A stretch of DNA of 64,000 bases, from NCBI RefSeq assembly GCF_016086655.4, contig NC_052132.2, positions 7,256,805 to 7,320,804 of the forward strand. The letters are read 5' to 3'. Each line of letters opens with the position of its first letter. Position 1 is the first letter of the stretch. This stretch comes from Lepeophtheirus salmonis. Taxonomy: Eukaryota; Arthropoda; Copepoda; Siphonostomatoida; Caligidae. The notes beneath the pieces were generated by a model. That model was not told where the DNA came from. It did not search any database and saw only the letters and a list, made by a program, of their open reading frames with translations. Of this stretch, positions 33,642 to 45,261 are shown piece after piece. The position numbers and the translations under genes were made by a program.

Positions 33642-34609
33642 CCGAGTGGTAAATCAAAATCAGAACACTTTGAATAATCAACTTCAACAAGATATAATTT
33701 ATTAATTATGAATATAATTTCAAAAAAAAAGAACATTAAAAATAGATGTATATCTGAGCTCTCTTTATCATTAATGTAGACAACGTTAGTTGCAATGATG
33801 TCTTCCAGATGGCAGTAGAACGCCAAGTACCCGCTGCAAATTTAGTGCTCTGTTACGGTGTCCGAGTGCTCATTGATTGTGGCTTTGAGGGCACTGACGG
33901 ACACTGCAGCCTTTCTCCCTGACATGCACCCAAAAGCATCGATCCTGAAGGGGTTTGTCCTTTGGGACCGGTCCTTAACTATTGGTCCTAGCATTTTTTC
34001 ATAAAAATATCGATGGTCTATTAAATCAAAGAAGAAATATGTATTAAGATTATTGCACAAATCTTACAAAATCTTTATATTTTTTATTAGAAATAATGTA
34101 TTTTTAATTAGTTATATAATTTACTCTATTATATAACAGAATCATTAAAAAAAGTAAAAACAACGTCATTAATGTCAGGAGGGATCTATTTTACTATCTG
34201 CAAGGACTGACCAATGGGACTAACCTGGACCACAGTCAATGGTCCTAAATAAGGACACAATACTACTTTCCACTCACTTTTTTTATAGCTCTCAATAGTC
34301 TGGATTGAAACCCCGAGATCACTCGCATGGGCCCTCGTGTACTTGATGGAACTGGCCTGGGCTGTTTTCATTAACTCTTCCAACGGTGGTCCTGGAGACG
34401 TCCAACTGCTTGGAGTATGATAATGAAATTCGTCAATCACGTTCAAGTGCCATTTTCTGGACTTGTACGTTATTTCGAGAGCTCAGGTTTATTTTGTTTT
34501 GTAATTAATTGCTTATGCTTTGATATATTGAAATATGAATTAATTTAATATCTCAAAATTTATTAATTATTGAATGAGTAAATGTTTAGATTTTCAAATG
34601 ACCACCCGG
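33642..34609 (-). mobile_element. CCG-ended mariner-like element, copy 2
   Basis: The ends are CCGAGTGGTAAATCAAAATC and, from the right, CCGGGTGGTCATTTGAAAAT, bordered by TA at 33640-33641 and 34610-34611. Minus-strand relics match copy 1. The N-terminal region at about 34446-34240 (FHYHTPSSWTSPG, ASSIKYTRAHASDLGVSIQT) retains a recognition-helix-like DLGVSIQTIESYKK. The C-terminal region at about 33930-33770 (SALKATINEHSDTVTEH; FYCHLEDIIATNVVYIND) also remains. The catalytic centre is gone, and about 300 bp of GGACC-type repeat lies in its place (33955-34260). It is dead. Confidence 0.75.
33955..34260. repeat. GGACC-type repeat inside CCG element copy 2
   Basis: GTCCTTTGGGACCGGTCCTT at the left and AAGGACTGACCAATGGGACT, CCTGGACCACAGTCAATGGTCC at the right are made of the same words as 2285-2465 and 38739-38850. 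The middle is plain AT-rich DNA. It occupies the spot where the transposase core should be. Confidence 0.45.
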
Positions 34610-34748
34610 TATTGAAAAACTAAAAAAAATCAGAAGAAATGTCATGTATCTTTCTTTGGTTAGAACCTTTACAGACATCCATTCCTCTTAGCATATTCTT
34701 AACTCATTTCAAAAATATTAATTATTTCCCAACAACTGATATTTCATA

Positions 34749-34860
34749 CCGGGTGCGACACTAAAATATGAACACGACGTTATTGGCAAGTTGAAAGGTT
34801 TTGGTGAGTTTTTTAGAGACGGACATACATAAAGTTAGGCATGTTTTTTGTTTTTTTGCC
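34749..34860 (+). repeat. Solo CCG-type transposon end
   Basis: TA (34747-34748) then CCGGGTGCGACACTAAAATA with ATGAACAC resembles the left ends of the CCG-ended elements. There is no obvious partner unless it pairs with the right end at 35671. It is a truncated copy. Confidence 0.45.
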
Positions 34861-35258
34861 TCAGAACAAATCATAAGCCAAAAAGTAAATTAAAATGAAT
34901 ACATTTTTCATATTAAAAGAGTTTGATATTTTGTATGAAACTTCTATAATTACATAATTAATTATTTAACACTATCATGAAAGGTTGCATGTGTTTACTT
35001 TTTTTATGTGAATCATGTTTTCAACATGTATTTTTTTTTTTTTGCTTACATTTTTTAAATGCAGAATGCATTGATGGATTTTATAACATGATAAAAGACA
35101 AATGAATGAAATCTGCATGATGAGATCAAGAAATACAATTATTTGAATGTTTATGGTAGATTGATGTTTGAGATAAAACACACATGTTATAATTTTTTCT
35201 CATAGAAGTAGTAGAAAAATAAACTTGTTTAATAAAAATCACTCCGAATATTCATTTA

Positions 35259-35671
35259 CCGGGTGATAACTCAAAATGTACACTGTTATCATATTATATT
35301 TTCTGTAATAGTATACGTTACAAAATATATACTGAAGGCCACTGTAAACAGACACTGGATCCACATATCAAAAACATTCAAAATAAATACTTTCGAAGCC
35401 TTCGGCAGACGTCTTGAGACAATTGTGGACGATAAAATGGTCTACGTCGATAATTAGAGGAGAAAATATAGTCCTAAAGCTAGATACCAAGTATTTTTTG
35501 TAATGTTAAGTGGCTATTGAAATATATCCGTTAAAGTTAAAAGTATTTATTATTCAGATTTCAACGTTACACCCGTTAGATACCAAGTAGCATATGCATT
35601 TTTTAAATCAGTCACAAACAAGTTCTTAATGTTGAGTTCTATGACTGTGTAAATTTTTGTTTTCCACCCGG
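35259..35671 (+). mobile_element. CCG-ended miniature element with transposase C-terminal stub
   Basis: TA (35257-35258, 35672-35673) borders CCGGGTGATAACTCAAAATG and, from the right, CCGGGTGGAAAACAAAAATT. The interior plus strand keeps an open stretch ending FEAFGRRLETIVDDKMVYVD plus N and a stop at about 35457. This matches the C-terminal AFRRRLE.I...GGYI.. segment of the same transposase group. At 413 bp it is a deletion derivative that keeps only the last part of the gene. The rest of the element lacks coding sequence. Confidence 0.65.
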
Positions 35672-35828
35672 TATAGCTCATAATTTATTTGCAAAAGTTC
35701 TAAAAATAGTCTTTTCCTTTTAACTTGTAAAGTAAATTTTTGTAATATTAAATTATTGGGCAATTAAAAAGTGCATTTTCGTTTTGTGCAACGTTAAGGC
35801 ATTAACAAATAAGTCTTAGATATATTTA

Positions 35829-36582
35829 GAAGGTTGGGCAATAAAACGGGGACTGTTAATTAATATTGATTTTTTCATTAATATAAAGGTTTACTGATTA
35901 TTTTTTGACACTTTAGTTTACCCATCTTTTGTGCATAAATAAAATTTTATAAACATTTCGTCATCTCGTCAATATGTGTGTATAAAAAGCCGAAAGACAG
36001 TGCATCTAAGATATCCTAGATGCTGAAGTTGAGCTAGTGGGGATTATTAAATTCGCGAAGCGCTACAGGAGCCTGGTTTTCAAGATGGCCACGATGAAAA
36101 ATGTTAGAGAAGACCTCTCCAGGAAAGCAGGAAGTAGAAGGCACAATTTAAAATGGGATTCAGAGTTCCTGCCCAGCTTAGAGAAGAAGATCAAGGATGA
36201 CACAAACAAATCGATCTATGGCCTCGCCAATGAATTCTACGTGACTCCAGGACCATGATATGGGACGTGAAGGGTGACTATGGATTTACCTCATTCACGG
36301 GGACCCCACTCCACTTTTTTATAGAGGTTATGAAGGACAGGAGGTACGAGAGGAAAAGAGATGTGGCCCCTTCCTCGTCATATTTCAACCCACTGGACTC
36401 TGTTGTGTGGGGTACTTTGTAGAGGGAAACCATTAAAACTTCACACCAAAATGTGGACTCCCTGAAGGCTAGCATAGTGGTTGTGTGGGACAACCTGTAT
36501 GAAAAGTTTTTCATCAACTCCTACAATGCTTTGTCAATCAATTATTTATGAGACAACCTCTTGAGTCCAGACCTTGTATAGT
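35829..36582 (+). mobile_element. Tc1-like family B element, core-deleted
   Basis: The left end GGTTGGGCAATAAAACGGGG resembles the decayed 5' end of the 43538 element (GTTCGGAAGCAAAACGTGG). The right end near 36575 is weak. Coding relics begin at about 35974. An N-terminal domain has EVELVGIIKFAKRYRSLVFK, SRRHNLKWDSEFLPSLEKK and KSIYGLANEF. A linker follows (DVKGDYGF, TGTPLHFFIEVMKDRRYERK). It then jumps directly to YFNPLDSVVWGTL, QNVDSLKASIVVVWDNLYEK and FFINSYNAL at the C-terminus. The join at about 36360-36385 removes the region with the first two catalytic acids. It is dead. Confidence 0.7.
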
Positions 36583-36589
36583 AAGATTC

Positions 36590-38490
36590 CTGATTAGAAT
36601 AGAGTTTATTGTTACTCATAACGGTAACAAATACAGGTATGCTTAATGTCATAAGTATAATTATGGGAGGAACTTTGAAGGGGATTGGGGACATTATCGT
36701 AGCAGTAGATAGAAACGTAAATTAGGATCATTATAAGTTAAGAGAAATATAATTACTAAATCGTTACACCAAGCAATTTTGATGAAACTAAAGTTTTTTA
36801 CTTATTTCTAAAAAGTATAATTTAGAGAGATGATTCTTAACGATAAATGTATTTATGATTACGAATATAATATACATTTGTGGTTGACAAACTTCTTTCT
36901 TTAACTGTAGCCATTTACATTTATATTGATATGTATATAAATTATAAATTAATCGGTTTCTAAAAGAAAAAGAGTTTTTTATCAGTAAAAAATTATTGAT
37001 AAAATACTCAGTAAACAATAGGTATAGTTACTATTTATTACGTCAGTGGTTCTATATTGTTTACTGAATTCGATAAGGGGAAAGTTTGTTATAGTTGTAA
37101 TATTTTTTCAGTCCATTGGGATACGACTTAAACGGGGTTTCCTGTACTTATGGCTTCCAACTTCTGAAATATTTTATGTATATTTAGAGTTTTAAGAGTT
37201 AAAGTTAAAAAAATCAACGTTCATGAAACAAAAAATACTCTTTATGTCATAACTCAACCAAAATTATATTAAGAGGACGAGTAAATAATAAAAATATATA
37301 TTAGTCAGCCAATTACGTCATACCTCCTAGCAATTATATTACTCTATACTACCCAATACTATGAATTAAAGGTGTATAACAAATTAGGGAAAAGAAGACG
37401 GTGTGATCAATATTTGTACCATGTAGGTATGTTAACAAAATATCATAATCTTGTATTTTTTATTTAACAACTATTATGAAATTTACCTGAAAAATGCAAA
37501 AGTTATCTTAGCTGATTAAATATAGACAGAGTAATTGCCATTTTTTTTTGGTATAAAATGAAAACCTTCTTCACCCACAATCGTCATACCTTTCTTTGTT
37601 TAGTCTATTTGAACACTAGATTGGGCATCAAATTTCAAAACTTCGTCATAACAAACATAAGAACTCAAAATTATTAATACTAAATAATTTATCTTGCAGT
37701 TGACATTATGACTATAATATAGCTACTTAATCTGACTGTGAAAGTGAGGGGCGCCCTCAACGTTTTTAATATACTTTTAGGAGGTATTGCTCGTAACGAC
37801 ATTTTATTTGTCTCCTTAGGGATCCAAGTGGTCTTGATTATTACTACATAACCAACTATACAACCTCTATGAATACACCCTTTTAACCAAAAGAACAAGG
37901 TTTATTCTTCAAAGGGAGGAATAAGTTGCAAACAGCATAAAAAAACGACAAAAAATGATATGGTGACGTACCATAAAAAGTGGTATCTTTTGTTTGAAGA
38001 AAAATAACTCCATGAATCAAGTTAACAGGCGCGTTTCGTTACTTTGTTAGCTCTAATAGCGATAATGTTAAATCCCTAATGAGATTTAATTCGATTTCAA
38101 AAAATTAACAAAACAATAATAAAGGTCAAAAGGTGAGATTGATAGCTGACAAAAAAACATAGGATGTGCTGATGTAGTAAGGATACCTTTGTGGGTAAAA
38201 ATCTAGGATTACATGAGTTTAAAAACAAATGTACTTTTTCCCAATGTTTGGATTTCCATTAAATAAAGTAATTAATTTACTTTTTACATAATTTAATTTT
38301 TAGATTAAATATATCTTGGAAATTAGGAGGGGCTTTTTCTCGTTGGCAGTCTGAACAGGGTTTTTGATTTTCCAATGTTCCTATCATTATTATTTAATAC
38401 TTGAAGACAGAACATCTAAATAAAAATTAATAACTAGTGCATGAACTCTTGTAATACGGAGAGTAATAATGATTGTTTGCTCGGAAGCTA
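36590..38490. other. AT-rich stretch, no gene recognised
   Basis: Open frames at 36788-37018 and 37689-37898 (both minus) have no motif or splice support. I saw nothing else. Confidence 0.4.
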
Positions 38491-38494
38491 TAAA

Positions 38495-38590
38495 TGTAAG
38501 CCTTTTTGGACTCAAAGTATAACTGAGGATCGACATCAAGGTAATTATAGACTATATTTCCTTGCTATGGATTAGGATTTGTGTTTTTTC
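38495..38590 (+). repeat. Dispersed repeat R3, copy 2
   Basis: TAAGCCTTTTTGGACTCAAAG, ACTGAGGATCGACATCAAGG, and GATTAGGATTTGTGTTTTTTCC match 8390-8512 in order. Confidence 0.5.
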
Positions 38591-38738
38591 CTTCCTCTGA
38601 AGAGAGGTGTTGTGTCATTCCGTATTTAGGTCTGAAGACTGGAGTACCATACAGTTCAGTCATGCATATCAGTTCTAAAAATTATAAAGTTCGGTTGACT
38701 TCAAACCAACTTTATTTCTTTTTTTTTTCACTAAATTC

Positions 38739-38855
38739 TAGTACTGACAGGCAAAGACCCACAGTCTCAAAGACCTGGTTCAAAGTCTGATAGGACCAGT
38801 CCTAAGAGTGGACTGACTTAAACAGAATAAATAAGACGGACACAAGACTACTTAC
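38739..38855 (+). repeat. GGACCGG-type dispersed repeat, copy 3
   Basis: TAGTACTGACAGGCAAAGAC, then GACCTGGTTCAAAGTC, GGACCAGTCC and AGAATAAATAAGACGG parallel the minus strand of 2285-2465. Confidence 0.45.
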
Positions 38856-38859
38856 GGTA

Positions 38860-39915
38860 ACTCGTTGGTATTCTAAAAAAACGTCATGACAGTGAAGATG
38901 TTATCCTTCCAAATATTATTCCAATTGTCACAGTTATCATCTTTTTTTCGGTTTCTTTTATTTTAAAATAGTCACCGGAATTATTTTATACATCACTGAT
39001 TATTTTACAATACGAGTATATGTTTGAAATCGTGTAAGACAATTTTCTCAAAAAATAATGCTACAAATAATTATGATAAAAGTAGCAACAGTTAGGATTT
39101 CAACTTTTGTTGCTTAATTTTTGGAATATTTAACACTTAAACTTTGGTCGCGAATTGAAATAATTGCGTTTTCAGTTTATTGATTTATTTCATGATTATA
39201 ATGTTTCAAAAGTTTTTTCGACTCCAATTCATCAATAATTAATTCACAAAAAGAGGATAACAATAGATGAAAAATATATTCATTGGTATTGTTATAATAA
39301 GAATATAGATAATCGTAATTACCCCCGCCTCCTACCCCTGTAATTACAATACTGTATGTTGAAATTTTATACCATTCGTAGCCAAGCCGAAAAATTTACA
39401 TTTTTCTTTAATTAAGAATGAACACTGTTGAATTTGTCGATAATTCAGCACTTTGCCTCGGCTCATCAGGCCAAATTTAGTTATTGGACAAACATTAGAT
39501 TTTACTTCTCAAGTTAAGTTGTTGAAAGAAAATGTTAAAAATCTTCCGTACAATATTAACATTTATATATAATGTAATTACAGTAATTTTTTCTGCAGTG
39601 CAAAGTTAAAAAATATGTTTTCCTTTATAATTATAAATATTCCAAAATATCTACGGGGGTGGATTGATATGTAAGATAAAATTGAAGAATTACTATAAAA
39701 ATGAACTAAACATGCAATGATGTGCCATTATCTAAATGAACCTGACAGAAAGTTTAATATCAATTTCTTACTTTGTGTTGATTGAACAGATGTTAAAGCT
39801 ATCAATAACTTTCTTGCAATAGCCTTTAAAGAGACAGGGATACCTTTTGAACACTAAACTGATTATACTCTTTTCTGAACTACATCGTAAATTCCTTGTT
39901 ACAGCGTATTTTAGT
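38860..39915. other. AT-rich stretch, no gene recognised
   Basis: No supported frame, transposon end or repeat partner was found beyond weak similarity to 8700-8900. Confidence 0.35.
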
Positions 39916-39918
39916 CAT

Positions 39919-40105
39919 TTATTCTTGTGACATGCCATATTTTTCTTCAATTTCATCGTATATGCTGGTATGTTCATGGTAAAAAAAACTGACCTTGGTC
40001 TTAATGTCCGCGTAGGAGATAAATAAATGGTAGACGTAGACCAAAAAGTAATTTTTCTGGACGTTTGCTGACAAAAAGTTGGAAAATTCAGAAAATTCAT
40101 GTTAT
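39919..40105 (-). other. Open reading stretch, possible exon, unidentified
   Basis: The minus strand is open for about 61 codons to TAA at 39919-39921, with no ATG near its start. The translation runs SEFSNFLSANVQKNYFLVYV, then YHLFISYADIKTKVSFFY and ends SIYDEIEEKYGMSQE. Its composition is more protein-like than the alternative minus frame with an ATG at about 40098. I see neither a clear splice acceptor upstream nor a known family. It could be a terminal exon or chance. Confidence 0.2.
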
Positions 40106-40532
40106 TAAGATATTTTTTCTTAATTTTTTAACCCCTTCGGTGTGGGCGTGCGTTAAGAAATTCTTAAAAGACATTATAATATAGGGCCTGTATATTATAT
40201 GAAATGTAATATTATGAATTTTAAAAAAAAGTGTTTTTTAAACTTCAAATAAAATACCTTCTAGATGTCTAGATGAGAAGTCCATCTTTTATTTTTGTAA
40301 AACAATTACCAAATCTAAATTCGTGAAGAAAATTTCAATAAACTATTTTTGACTAATTATACAAAAATATATTGAATAGGATTTATTTTCATTGAAAAGT
40401 GGAACACAAACACACCAAAAAACAAATTACAAACTTACTAAACCAAAAAAATTATGGGGAATAATGTCGTCGACAAAATAAATCTTGATCACAGATTCAT
40501 TTTTAATAACTTAACAAATTATTAATAAAATG

Positions 40533-41070
40533 CGTGACCGATATTTTTGTTACTAACATTATCACCCCTTACTTTTTTCCGCTTACATTTTTGCAGTTCG
40601 TAATTTTTCATCGAGGAGATTTTGTCGCACGACATCTTTTGCCGCCTTTTAATATTTTTTCTAGTATCGGTTCGAACTTTACTGATGTATCTTGATCAGA
40701 TTAATTATATGGCTAAGAGAAGAAGATATAATGCAATAATGATAAAGAAGTAATCTGTAATCTTATATTGTTTATATATTATTATAAGTAAGGAGTAAGG
40801 ACTCACGGATCTGGGAGTCTATTTCAAAAGGACTCATTGACTCGTGGGACGTTAATGAATCATAGTTGTGACCTTAGTTGAGGCTTGAAGAAATGGAATA
40901 AACTCCATCAATAGAAAGAAAGTAATATTTATTGATGAGTCATAGCTCTTGTCCGAAGATTCTTATGTCTTATTTCTCTACCGTATCTACTTTTACTATC
41001 AACGAGATAGCTTACGAAAGTGCATCTTTTTCTTGGATTCATCTCACTTGTCCTTAGCCTGATCCAAGGA
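40533..41070 (-). repeat. Left arm of large inverted repeat (LTR/gag-leader-like)
   Basis: It is the reverse complement of 45262-45793 with scattered mismatches over about 530 bp. Matching blocks include GAGATGAATCCAAG, AAAGTAGATACGG(T/A)AGAG, GACTCATCAAT, CTTCAAGCCTCAACTAAGG, CATTAACGTCCCAC, TAATAATATATAAACAATAT and AAAATCTCCTC. Read on the minus strand it has AATAAA at about 40933 and then, near 40637, an ATG opening MSCDKISSMKNYELQKCKRK. This order (poly(A) signal, leader, basic ORF start) resembles an LTR plus leader and gag start of a retrotransposon. Long terminal repeats of a large DNA element are the alternative. Confidence 0.6.
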
Positions 41071-43535
41071 GCACTATATACAGGGAGAGTACACTCTTTC
41101 AGAAAATACCTAAGTTGACATAAATAATCATCTATAGTATATCTACGTAGCGAAGAAAACTGCTTAATTTGATAAAATATTATAGGCAATAATATAATTA
41201 ATTATTCAAGTGAACGACTTTTTATTTGTGAATCTATCTCATGATCATGTATTTGTTTGTTTTCCAAGAGGAATCCATATGTTATTTTCCTTGCCTCTTT
41301 ATTCGTCTAGGACTTCTAAGCGAGGTTTGACTGACTCTCATCCAAGTTTAATATTTTAGATGATGATCTTAAAGAAGTTTAACCCTCGGAGTATCCTTTT
41401 TAGGGATACTGACTCACGAACAAATGGAACAGCTCATATCGTGTTGTATCGTGTTCTTTCAAGTCTCGCATGAATTAATATAGTATAGACTTTCATCAAT
41501 TCATGAATTAGTTCTTGATCCTGGAGTGATACTGATGGATGATTAAATAAAGGAGTGGTTGATAAAATCTTAACTAAATAATAATTATTTCTTCCATTTA
41601 AGGATTTGTTTCAGGATTATGTGTTTACTATTTTTGAAAAAATATTACATTTTATGATTTTATAGACCTATTCAATTAGAGAATTATAATCACGTTACAT
41701 AGCAAAAAAAGTTGAAGTTATTATGTGTATCTCAAAATACTGACCCATTAAAAAAAAAAGTTAAATTATTATTATATTTACCATATCATTTTTATTTATT
41801 TATTATATATATAACTGTAATGAACTCAATAAATATTGATTTTTATTGTGATTGGAGCTGTTAATTTGTAGATATATATATTTTTTAATGACTTTTTCTA
41901 TTCTTTGACGAAATTATTTGCCTGTTAATTTCCAAGGTATGACTTTTGGCGAACAAATTAAACACTTTTGTAGGATATCATGTCTATGAAGTTGCTGAAA
42001 TAGTAACCGCTTTCACATTTTGATTTCATTATCCAAGTTAAATTATCTTGTTCTTTGATAATTGTATACATTGTAGCTGAAAACATCCACCAAAAATTCC
42101 CCTTTTGGTCCGTTAACCCTATGCTCGACCGTTTGTTAGAGTACATTTTGACTAACCTTATCGTCGAAATATGCATATAAATCTATTTTCTTTCAGTTGA
42201 ATGCATATAAAATCAAGCATGTTTGTTAGATTGTACTTTTACCATGAATCGATATCTGAACCAGTTGGTTGAGGACCTTAAAAAAATCATTTGAGTCTGT
42301 TAAAAAAATTACATTCATTTTTTTTCTTTGGTGAGGATGTTAAAGGGTTAAAGGAATTGGAGGCACGAGAATTCAGTCTTACTTTAGCCTCATAAACTTT
42401 AGGGTTAGAAGGATTTGATGAATAGTAATGCAATTTTCTTTATCTCTTAATTATCATTCTCTGAAACAGTATGTGTCTTGCATTACATAAAGTGGGTTTG
42501 CATTTCACGTATATTTTTATTCACAAAGTCTGTAAATTTATTTATAATCATCCACTAACTTTGAACCTTCTCTATTACTCTTTACCAAGTAGACCATTAT
42601 CCCTTTTTAACTTCATATTTTGAGTAACAATGATATATGACGCATAGAAATGGGATATCTAATTCATATTATATGAATTGACATGGTGTTAGAGTTTTAG
42701 ATAGTCCTTCGTATATTATTAAGTCCTTTGTTTTTAGTTTCTTTGAGTCACTCTACCAATATTTCACATTTGAAAATAATATAAAATACGTAACTTCTTT
42801 ACTCTTTTATGACAAAAGTACAACTCCTTTAATTTAATGGTAGACGGATTAATTAATAATAAAAAAGGGCAAAAACATAATTACACAAACAAAAAGGAAA
42901 ATCCAGAAAATAATAAAATTAATAATCATAATTAATAAAGATTAGAGGCTCCACAAATATGTGTACTTATGTTACACATAGATAACATAGATAACACCTA
43001 TAACAAATGATTTTGAGCTACAAAAAGTTGACGATAACCCAAAATTTAAGGAACATTTTAAAATTAAAAGTGTAGAATTACATTATTACTAAATGATCTG
43101 AAAGTTTTAACAAAAATATTTAGAAATTTAAATTTAATTATGGTCTTTGTATATATTTTCTAGGTAAAATTAGTTCATTTAATATTATTTTTTTTTAATA
43201 AAATACAATGAAGTCAAATATACTTTTTGAAAAAAGTAACTTTTATAGAAATACACATACATAATCTGCTATTATAAATTATTTATTCTATCCCTAAAAA
43301 TGGGTCATTACAAATCTGTATTACAAGTATGCACCATAATTAATTATTTAAGAAAAGAAAAAGTAATTGCTAAACAGAAAAAAGTGGATATAGAAAGTGG
43401 TGATTGTACTAATAGAAATAAAGTGTACAAAGACACAAGTGAAAGACTCCTACGCCAAGTATTAACAATATACAATTGAAAAAATAAAATATATAAACAG
43501 CACACATTTTATAATCACTATCAGTTATGTCTATG
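41071..43535. other. Spacer of the inverted repeat, left part; no gene recognised
   Basis: AT-rich. The minus-strand frame at 41958-42176 (Trp-containing, NFWWMFSATMY) has no family I know and no splice context. No reverse transcriptase, integrase or polymerase motif was found on either strand. Confidence 0.4.
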
Positions 43536-43537
43536 TA

Positions 43538-44607
43538 CAGTGTTCGGAAGCAAAACGTGGATTGTTAATAAATGCTAACTACGTAATTAAAATCGAGAGG
43601 TTTTGTGATTTGTTTCAGCATATTCCGAATCGTCTGTCCTTTTTGCATAAGTAAACAATAGTAAACATTTTTCAAATCTTTCATCATGAGTGAGCAAGAA
43701 GCTAAAATGTATCAGAGACCTTCTGGATGCCAAAATTGTGGGGGGCAGAGATTATGGACATTGTGAAGTGCTCCAGGAGCCTAATTTTCAAGGTTGACAA
43801 GATGGAAAAGGATGGAAAAGATTTCTTAAGGAAAGAAGGAAGTAGGGGACACAACTTGAAGAGGGATTCTGAGTTTCTTGGGGACTTGAAGAAGAAGGAC
43901 CCCACAAGATCCATGAATCGCCTCTCTAACGAGTTTGATGTGGACGAGGGAACAATCAGGAGGACTTGGGATTGTTCTCTTACACAAGGACCCCACGCTA
44001 CCTGTTGAAGGACACACTGAAGGAAATGAGGCTGCAGAGGTGCAAGAAAGTTTGTCAAGGCAAATGGATCCACTGAAAAAAATTTCTATGACGAGAAGAC
44101 TTTCACCGTGGATCAGATCTACTGCCATCGGAACGACCGTTGGCTTGGAAGATCACCAGAGGAGGTCAAGGGAGTGTTCTGTAAAAACATCCGCCCCAAA
44201 AAATGGTCCTGGGGTCGTGGTGTCCGACGGCAAGAAGATGCAATAAGTTATGCACCGACAACATGTCTGGTTTTTGGTGCAAGGACATGTGGCCATCATC
44301 TTCGCCGGGCTTGAACCCGTTGGACTGTTCTGTGTGGGGCACTTTGGAGAAAGAGACTAACCGGACATCTTACCCGAACATGGACTCACTGAAGGTCGCC
44401 ATTGTGAAGGAGTGAACAATTTGTCAAAGAAGTTCATCATCAACTCCAGCATGGATTTCCGCCACCTTGTGGAGGCTGCAACTACTGCTGAGAAAGTCAT
44501 ATTGAGTGAACATGTTCACAAAGGTCGTGTTTCAATGTTTTGTTAAAAAAAATTTCACAATTTTTCTAAAATCAGTCATTCTGTTCACGTTTTGCTTCCG
44601 AACCCTG
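43538..44607 (+). mobile_element. Tc1-like family B element, 1,070 bp, core-deleted
   Basis: TA borders both sides (43536-43537, 44608-44609). The inverted ends read CAGTGTTCGGAAGCAAAACG and, from the right, CAGGGTTCGGAAGCAAAACG, with 22 of the first 23 bases identical. One plus-strand transposase relic lies inside. It is shorter than a normal ~1.3-kb element because the centre of the transposase is missing. Sister copies are at 29809-30200 and 35829-36582. It sits between the two arms of the inverted repeat. Confidence 0.85.
43686..44512 (+). pseudogene. Tc1-like family B transposase, deleted and frameshifted
   Basis: It starts at ATG 43686 (MSEQEAKM). The paired HTH domain covers about 43750-43970 (EIMDIVKCSRSLIFKVDKME; SRGHNLKRDSEFLGDLKKK; SMNRLSNEFDVDEGTIRRT). 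TRTPRHL, LKDTLKEMRLQRCKK and a YDEKTFTVDQIY-like first catalytic block near 44090 follow. After VVVSDGKKM (about 44215-44240) the sequence jumps to QQFCTDNM-like residues and MWPSSSPGLNPLDCSVWG (about 44287-44340), then SYPNMDSLKVAIVKE and VEAATTAEKVI. The segment with the second catalytic acid is deleted, and the third acid is Gly in SPGLNPLD where families have Asp. Several frame changes also break it. Confidence 0.8.
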
Positions 44608-44609
44608 TA

Positions 44610-45261
44610 TATAATGTATTATAACAATTAATACAATCTATATGTAATTGTTATTTTATAAAATGACGAGTATAAAATCATGGTATTAGAATATTTAATT
44701 TATACGGGTTATAACTAATTACTTAAGAATAAAAAAACTAAGCAAAAAGAAAAAACTATCGGCTCCTCCAGGGCTTTTCTATAAACTATGCATAAATATA
44801 TGAATAAAAAATGCAAGATCACGTTAAATATAATGCAATAAAGTAAGTATGAAGAGATAAAAAGTCGTACTCCATAATGTTCGAGTACAGAAAAATGGTA
44901 TCCTCCAGGGCTGATGTTTTTTTAATAAATAATTATCAAAACAAAGTTGACAAGATAACCCTCCTGATTCAGCATGATCGAGAGAGACAGAGTTCCAAGA
45001 CGGGAAAAAATGCTTCTGAAGAGTGATAGAGTAAATTCAAGAAATATAAAAAGGAAATAACTGATCAAAGATTAAAAGATAGTCCAGCATGATGATATTA
45101 CCGACCATCTGGGATAGAGATGGTCTAATTAATTTGTATTAATAAGATTCTTTGGTAATTTCCAGCTTGAAAGGAAAGTCAAACCAAAGTCTACAAAGAA
45201 TGAAATAGTAATAATATTTTTTATAATAACTAATATTGATAAAATATAATATTACACAATG
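44610..45261. other. Spacer of the inverted repeat, right part; no gene recognised
   Basis: TCCTCCAGGGCT occurs twice (about 44764 and 44903), suggesting a small diverged duplication. No frame is supported. Confidence 0.35.

Noticed and set aside
41958..42176. Minus frame with NFWWMFSATMY
   Set aside because: There is no splice context, homologous copy or known motif. Frames of this length are expected by chance.
43702..44128. Two long minus frames opposite the Tc1-like gene
   Set aside because: They are antisense shadows of the plus-strand transposase relic, whose motifs are clear.
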